From positions 244,553 through 308,552 of the forward strand of contig VXBM01000999.1 of NCBI GenBank assembly GCA_013400155.1: a stretch of DNA of 64,000 bases, read 5' to 3'. Below, in pieces: positions 57,852 to 64,000 of the stretch; within the stretch, counting starts at the first letter, position 1; each line of letters starts with the position of its first letter. The stretch comes from Helopsaltes ochotensis. Lineage: Eukaryota; Chordata; Aves; Passeriformes; Locustellidae. Below the pieces are notes generated by a model, which was not told the origin of the DNA, ran no database searches, and saw only the letters and a list, made by a program, of their open reading frames with translations. The position numbers were made by a program, and so were the translations under genes.

Positions 57852-60800
57852 GTAAGGCGGCCCCTTTTCCATGTTTTTGGGAGGGGGGGATCTCCCTTCC
57901 CCACAGTCTCCGGGGGGAGGCGGGGCTGCCGGGGGAACGCCGGGGGGATGCTGCGGGCCGGGGGCGCGCACCGGGACAGTGGCAGGGGCCGCGGCGGCGG
58001 GGAGGGGGAGCGGCCGCCCCACGGCTCGTCTGAGCCGGCACGATCGGTTTCCGCACGGCTGAGGGCTTATCAGCACCTGTGCCGACCCCGCACACCGCCG
58101 TAAAGCGGGGAGCTGAGCTTCGGGAGCAGGGAGCTGCTGGGGGCATCTCGGGGCCGGTGTAGGAAGGTGGGATTGCGCACTGTTCGCAGCTGTCCTCGCA
58201 GCCTGAGGTGCTCTCGTGTGTGAGGGGAGACCTGGCCAAGTCTTGGTTGGATGCGCTTGGCCGTGGAGGAGCTGGGGCACAGCGGGGGAGCAGGTCCCGC
58301 TGCCCTCTGTGCCGCCAGAGTCAGCGCCCAGGTCCAAGGCAGCATCAGCAAGGAACTTTTCCGAAGCTGTTAACCCTTCCTTCAGTGAGTCTAACTGCCT
58401 AGGGTTTAAGACAAGGTCTTTGGCATGTTTCTGGAATATCATGCTTTGGTTGGCCAATGCCTGTTGCTCCTTGACGTTTCTAAAGAAGGAAGTAGAGTAT
58501 GATAGAGAGCTTGGGAAAAGGAATGAGCAGCCTCAGAAAGAGGCTAGTTCAAGTTTACAAAAACATCCGCTTCTGCGGGTGGCGTGAAAGGAAAGGAATA
58601 TAGAGGTGATAACCCCACCGGCTGTGTCCCGTCACTTTTCTGTTGCTGAAGAAAGGGATTTAAGGGCAAATAAGATAGTGGGTGAATGAACTAACAGTTG
58701 CTGAGCTGCAATTTAAAAGTACTTTCTGTAAGCCTTCCTTGAGAGGAGCCTTTTCAAACTAAGTGGGCTGCAAATTACATATGGGATTGCTTAATATAAA
58801 TAACACAAACAGAACTTGTCTCCCTGTGGATGATCCAACAATTTCCGTGAAACAGAATAAGTCTCCTCTGTGCTCACTTGGAGGGTATTATGGTATATAA
58901 TTACTATTATCATTGAATTAAGCTGCATGAAGAATGCTCCAGAAGGAATGTGCAGGCCTACCAGTGAGCATAAGCCATAGTCCTTGAAGTCACATCTGTA
59001 GCACACTCTTCCACACTCCAGCCTGTGATTGGGAAGTATTTCCCCAGTGTAAATTCCAGGTGATAGAATTTATTGAATGCCAGCTTCCAAACTCTTCGCA
59101 CATTCCTAGAACATATACTCTTTACAGGGTGATTGGCAACTTACTTACTCCAGTGTTGTTTTTGTTTTTCTTGCCTGGTGACTTGTTCTCAAGTCACTAG
59201 AGAGTAATGCTGTTGTTCACAGAGGCAGGTGCCTATGATGAGTTTAATGGTTTAATGTCTCTGATCCTCCAGTTTAAATCAACATCTACCTGAATTTTGA
59301 ACTTGAAGGCAGCAAGTTTCAGACTTCTGTGAAACCAAGCTTTTCGGAAATAAAACAACTCAGCAATTTCTACGGGCAATTGGGAGGTGCTGTTAAGAGG
59401 GCAGGAAGATCCCAGGGCAGTGCAGTCGGATTTGAAGTGGTGAAAAACAATAGAACTCATACATGGGCTTTTTCCAGCTTCTTGAAGATACGTTGCTGCA
59501 TCTTGAGTGGCATTTAGTTTCTGCAGCACAAACCCCTGGAGCAGTCAGTGGTGTTGCCTGGTGGTCAGCTTTAAAAACAAATCAAGGAATGTAATCCCCC
59601 CAGCATTCAGGGAAAGTCATTGCATTCAAGACTGAGTCTTGAGCAGGAGCAGCAGAAGTATAAGCCCTCATTGGCGACCTTTTCGAGAAAGAAAAAAAAA
59701 GAGTAGAAGAGAAATTTGCAGTTCTATGTTTTGTTCTGAGGCTACTGATTTTCAGAGACTGCTCTGAGAGATCCTGGGATGTATCAGCCTGTGTGAGGAC
59801 TAATCTCACAGGTAATGTTGTGTACAGGTAGTGTGGTCTGGTTTGGCTTTGTTTCTACTTCACTCATTTGTCATGACTCTTTTCCACCACCAAATGTTAC
59901 CCACCTGTATAATTTTTCTCTGCTATCTAGTGTTCATCAAGAAAGAAAATGCCAACAAGTTCTTGGAAAGAGCAAAACGTGCTAACTCTTTCTTAGAGGA
60001 ATGGAAGAAAGGGAATATTGAAAGAGAATGCAATGAGGAGCGCTGCTCAAAAGAAGAAGCAAGAGAAGCTTTTGAAGACCAGGAGAAAACTGTAAGGATG
60101 AACTAATATGAAACATAGATCTATATATTTCATGTTTAAAAATTACTATTCAAGTCCTTTGAGCTGGGCATCAAAACTCACAAGTTGTTCCCAATCCCTT
60201 AACACGAAGAACAAATAGTGATTGACTGTAGATGGAATTGCTAAGGCAATAATCATTCCATAACTTAATTTAGCTCTTGCACGGCCAGCCCATGTTAAAT
60301 CCTCCATTCTTTTACCTCTTCTGATCTTTTTAATTGCCATTGAAAGTTATTTTACCTTCAATGGCTTTGTTGCTATGAGTGTTGAAAATACGTTCACTCT
60401 GTCTGGGTTACATATCTAAATGCCATGACTATGGTCAAGGCAGTCCATGGGAAGTCTGAGAAGGCAAATGAGGCAAATGCTGACATGGAACCTCATGAGA
60501 GAGTTTTACTGAACTTATCTCAAGCAGCTTTTCTTGTAATTTTATGGCTCTCTTTATCTGAATTGAGAGAATGTATACTGTGAACAGTACTTAAATGCCT
60601 TAATGTTGATTGGAATGAAGTTTGGGTGACTCTTGTGTCACCTGCCCTACCCCAGTGGCTTGCTTAACTTTGGACAGAAATATGATTTGTTCCCAAGCTG
60701 AAGGGAAAGTTAAAGATATGGGGCATCTCTGTGGACTGGAGTAAGTAGAAAATGTGGTATTACAAACATAGCCTGTAGCTGTGTGGCTGTTTAGAACTAC

Positions 60801-63800
60801 CCTGACACTGGAGCTAAGGCCGGATCCACTTCCCTTTAGCATTACTTGATGGCCAGAATGTTCTTGGAGAGGCCCTGAGGTGTCATGGGAGTCATGGGTG
60901 CATCACCTGTGTACTTCAGATCATAAATGTTGACTTACCTATAGCAGAACCAGCTCAGCCTGTTCTGCCTGGTGACCAGATGTCACTGGAAAGGACTGTC
61001 TTGGACAGACAGCATCCTGGAGTCCTCTGTGCAGACAGAAAGGAGAACACAAACCAGACAAAATATTTTTAAATGTCAGGATTTGTGAGGTCCTGATTGA
61101 TGGGAGTATGGGGTGGGCATGAAGACTGAGAATTTGGCATTACAGGAATATAAGTAAATTCAGACAAAACTGGTGGAAAGATAATTATGCAAGAAAACAA
61201 GCATCTTATGCTGAATGAGTCACAGTGGAAAAGCTCTAAGGAGTTTCAGATATTTCTGAAAAGTGCATGAGACTTGTTTCTGTAGATTTGGACACCGTAT
61301 GGATCATATGGTTTTAAGTTATTAAAAAGTAATGGTGGGCTAAAAGGCACTGTATGTATCTATAATGTAAATATTTTTTTTAACAATTGTTAGCTGCAAG
61401 TATCCTGTGTATGAAAAGTGTAGTATTTTTCTGAGGAATTCCGTAATTCTAATTTATTTCCTTTTTTCTCCATTTCCCACACTTACCTGTAGGAGGAATT
61501 CTGGAACATCTATGTAGGTAAGAAACACTCTGTGTTTGTTTAGAAGATTAGGCTTCCTTATTGCAATGTTTGAAAGAATGCACCTCTTAAGTAACCCCTT
61601 CCTGCTCCCTTACTTCCTCTCTTTTCATTCTGGGACACCCTCACATTGTGTTTCCTCTGAAAAAGGAATCTGATTTACTGCTTGCTGTTGCTTGAACCCA
61701 GTTGCTTCATATGGAGGCAAGATTCAGCTGTCTCCAATTGCTGGGTTGACCTTTGTCCTCTGAAAAGTACAGTGGTCCTTTGCACTCAAAGGATAGTGAG
61801 GAGCAGAAACTGTGTGTGGGACTGCCAGATAGTTTTCCTTTGGGGGGCAGCCCCAGATGGGAGAATTCAAGATGAAAAGATTTACAGATGGGGGTGTCTC
61901 TTAAATGCCATAACCAACATGAAGTTAAATTTGCACTGCATAGTCATTTGCCAGTTTCCTGTCACTTTCCATGCTAATGTGTTGCTGATTCCTGTCTTAA
62001 AGAACGTTTTTGGGTTGTGCTTTTTACAGAACTGTTTGGCATTCAAGGAAAAAAATGCCTGTAGATCAGCAGATACTACCTAACAGTTTTCTTGGGTTTT
62101 ATCCAAGTATGTGAGTTTTATTAGGGTTCTAGTGTTTGTAAGCACTGTGCAGGGACAGATTTTTAATGTATTAATGTTTGTTAACATGTTCTCCAGAAAG
62201 TATATGTCCAGTTTGCACACTAGGAGTAGTACCTCAAAAATGTTGACCAATGACAGCTCAGCTTTTTCTTTTGGAATCTGCAGAAAAATGAAGACCGTTG
62301 CCATGAAGAAGACAGACTTTCACAGTCCTCTAAGCAGGGGCTGAACTCTGCAACCTACAAACTAAAATTTCAAGCAAAGCCTGCGTCAGTATTACAGTAA
62401 ATGGGATTGGAATATTTCAAACCATTTTCTCATGAGAATACAAGCAATAAAATATCAGTGCCAATGCTCTTAGCGGAAATGTTAATTTTCATACATTTTA
62501 AACCACAGTCCACAATTACTTTATGAGTGTTCAGAAGTATTGAAAACCATAGCTACGTTCAGCCAAGTAACTAGAACAATTTGTTCTTGCTTCAGTTTTA
62601 GTAGGGTATTCTGCAATTTGTGCAATATTGATACAAAACTCATTACCACAGTTGCAACTACAGTGTAGGGTAAGACTAAATGAGTATGTGTTCTAACAAT
62701 AGGATGCTGCTTAGCTAAAACCACTACAGGACAGAGTGCTGTGGCACTTCAGAGAAAGCAGAAACCAGAAGTTATTATGTAGGCCCTTCAGTCTATCTCT
62801 TTTTTTTTTTTTTTTTTTTTTTGTTACTGTTGGCCTTGCCTTTCCTCTGTTAAGCATGGACATCAGTTCCCAAGCCTCCATGGCTGGAGCATTTGGAAGC
62901 CTATTTGTTTTGGCCACATGCAGGTATAAAAAGGTGGGTGCAGAACAGAAAGCCCAGCAACTGTTCCCTGTGGCAGGCAAAGCTGCAGCAGATGAGGTCA
63001 CAGTCCAGAAATACCATACAGGGAGCATGCTGGATCCTTAGGATGAGTAATTTCTTGCATGTTGTTTCTGCTATGGGCATTGCTGTTTCAGCTGCTCCAA
63101 AAAGGGGCAGAACAAGTGGCAAAACAGGGGGATAAGAGCATGTTATCTAAAGCAGCAAATTGTCAAGTGTCATTTTGCTGGATATGCTATATTTTGTATG
63201 AAACAGAGCAAAGACTATAGGGAAATGCGAGGGCCCAAAAGTTCCGTATCTTAAGGCAGTAATTGCAATGTAGAAATATCCTGACAGCTCTTACAGGCTT
63301 CACTGTATGTATATTCTGCCGCAATCACAGTATAAAATATTCCGAGTTGGAAGAACCCATAAAGATCGTTGAGTCATTGATCATTCTTAAATGACTGGCC
63401 CATACTGGGATCAAATCTGCAACCCTGTCCATATTAGCACCATACTTTAACCAACTGAACTAATCTCTTTACCTTATGTATGCATCATAATAGAGTGACC
63501 ACCAAAAAGAGATTGCAAAACTCTTATGTAGATGAATCATTGCAGGCTTGGAATGATTGTAGTTATACTGTTTGTTCCATCCAGAACGTGGCAACTCACA
63601 GGGCCTATATCTTAAAAGGAAGGATGAAAGCTGGCTTCAGAAAACTAAGAATCCTTCCGTGTTCATTGAAAATGCTTGCACACTTCTGATAATTTGGGTT
63701 TTGGTGTGTTTCTGTAGATGGGAACCAATGCAGTTCAAATCCTTGTCACTATGGGGGCCACTGTAAAGATGGAATTGGTTCCTACACTTGCACGTGCTTG

Positions 63801-63831
63801 GATGGTTACCAAGGCAAGAACTGTGAATTTG
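57782..63831 (+). CDS. F10: Coagulation factor X, 5' part (exons 1-4)
   Basis: Secreted vitamin K-dependent zymogen; factor Xa forms prothrombinase with factor Va. Visible: signal peptide 1 to about 20, propeptide ending RAKR at 37-40, Gla domain from 41 with Glu at all eleven factor X positions (6,7,14,16,19,20,25,26,29,32,39), aromatic stack FWNIY, and EGF1 86-123. Phases 1-0-1-1 and exon sizes 70/161/25/114 equal those of F7 upstream. Assignment to F10 rather than PROZ, F9 or PROC rests on position downstream of F7, VFIKKE and SKEEAREAFED, and CKDGIGSYTCTCLDGYQGKN in EGF1, all like remembered chicken factor X. EGF2, activation peptide and protease lie beyond the window. Confidence 0.95.
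57852..59930 (+). other. F10: F10 intron 1
   Basis: 2.1 kb; GC-rich at its start (CpG island), AT-rich afterwards. No element recognised. Confidence 0.88.
59931..60091 (+). CDS. F10: F10 exon 2: propeptide and Gla domain
   Basis: 161 nt, phase 1 to 0, acceptor tatctag, donor gtaagg. VFIKKENANKFLERAKR then ANSFLEEWKKGNIERECNEE and the Gla remainder. Confidence 0.97.
60092..61492 (+). other. F10: F10 intron 2
   Basis: 1.4 kb, nothing recognised. Confidence 0.88.
61493..61517 (+). CDS. F10: F10 exon 3: aromatic stack micro-exon
   Basis: 25 nt, phase 0 to 1, acceptor cctgtag, donor gtaaga; encodes EEFWNIYV. Confidence 0.95.
61518..63717 (+). other. F10: F10 intron 3
   Basis: 2.2 kb, far longer than the 91-bp equivalent in F7. 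Contains a poly-T run at 62801-62822 and a tRNA-derived SINE at 63323-63467. Confidence 0.88.
63323..63467 (-). mobile_element. tRNA-Ile-derived SINE with CR1-like tail (TguSINE1-like)
   Basis: Read on the minus strand: gattagttcagttggttaaa, then ggtgctaat and a degenerate B-box (ggttgcagatttgatccca), i.e. an Ile(AAU)-tRNA-like head with A and B promoter boxes, followed by a tail ending in the CR1-type ctgtgatt. This architecture is that of the passerine SINE TguSINE1. Confidence 0.75.
63718..63831 (+). CDS. F10: F10 exon 4: EGF1
   Basis: 114 nt, phase 1-1, acceptor ctgtag, donor gtaagt. Six Cys; CSSNPC (O-glucose motif) and CKDGIGSYTCTC (Asp beta-hydroxylation motif). Confidence 0.97.
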
Positions 63832-64000
63832 GTAAGTTTCTGGTTTGGAGAACCGTGGTGCTGAACTTCCCAGGGAGCCTTGTAAGGAAGCATGTTTTGC
63901 ATGGAAATCCTTCCTGGGGCTCACTTCTGTGGCATAGAGGTGCCACCGTGACCTTGCCACGGAGGGTGCATCATTAGCCCAGAAGTACGAGTGGGAGTGT

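Larger units (their letters stand above)
57480..58340. promoter_or_regulatory. CpG-rich island at the F10 5' end
   Basis: Dense CpG and GC-rich sequence covering the F10 start, exon 1 and early intron 1, sharply different from the AT-rich surroundings. No TATA box close to the ATG. The TSS cannot be placed. Confidence 0.75.

Noticed and set aside
57674..58033. N-terminally extended F10 frame through the CCGTG repeat
   Set aside because: Its first codon is GTG, there is no upstream ATG, and the known start gives a normal signal peptide in strong Kozak context. Read-through past 57851 is intron.
57555..58457. 300-codon minus-strand open frame across the F10 5' end
   Set aside because: It is antisense to the GC-rich CpG island and pentamer repeat; stop codons are rare in such DNA. 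It contains repeat-derived RHGTA units and no domain.
63323..63467. Functional tRNA-Ile gene
   Set aside because: The head is degenerate, the acceptor stem is not maintained and it is fused to a CR1-like tail, so it is a SINE copy.

Overview
The window is vertebrate nuclear DNA and almost certainly avian. Short exons with GT..AG introns are interspersed with CR1 LINE 3' ends in both orientations and a bird ERVL-type endogenous retrovirus. A tRNA-Ile-headed SINE with a CR1-like tail (63323-63467) resembles TguSINE1, a family I know only from passerines, so a songbird or related passerine is the best guess. No bacterial-type genes, CRISPR arrays or functional RNA genes were seen.

Three co-oriented plus-strand genes fill the window, in the conserved order MCF2L - F7 - F10 (human 13q34). 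(1) About 1-38300: the 3' part of MCF2L, a Dbl-family Rho guanine-nucleotide exchange factor. Thirty exons were placed (8057-36196). They encode the end of the CRAL-TRIO/Sec14 domain, a spectrin-like region, the DH-PH catalytic pair, a variable linker with four phase 1-1 cassette-type exons, an SH3 domain and a Ser-rich C-terminus. The 5' exons lie upstream of the window. (2) 36197-45632: the MCF2L 3' end, then intergenic DNA holding a decayed, gag-less ERVL provirus on the minus strand (40905-43593). (3) 45633-55356: a complete eight-exon coagulation factor VII gene (F7, 426 codons plus stop). Its fifth intron carries a (CCTT)n tract running into a 130-base assembly gap and a 1.4 kb solo LTR. 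(4) 55357-57781: the short F7-F10 spacer, ending in a CpG-rich island with a (CCGTG)n repeat next to the F10 start codon. (5) 57782-64000: the first four exons of coagulation factor X (F10); the rest lies beyond the window.

F7 and F10 are successive players in the extrinsic pathway. Tissue factor-bound factor VIIa activates factor X, and both are secreted, vitamin K-dependent liver proteases with signal peptide, propeptide, Gla domain, two EGF domains and trypsin-like protease. MCF2L is an unrelated intracellular signalling gene that is a long-standing neighbour. All exon borders were chosen so that reading phase is continuous across junctions; this check passed for MCF2L, F7 and the visible part of F10.

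I did not find a previously undescribed biological system. The most interesting points are local: a pentanucleotide repeat forming an MCF2L 3' splice site, two unfamiliar phase-compatible MCF2L exons, loss of the O-fucose acceptor and a shortened 170-loop in F7, the repeat at the F10 start, and the LTR insertions.
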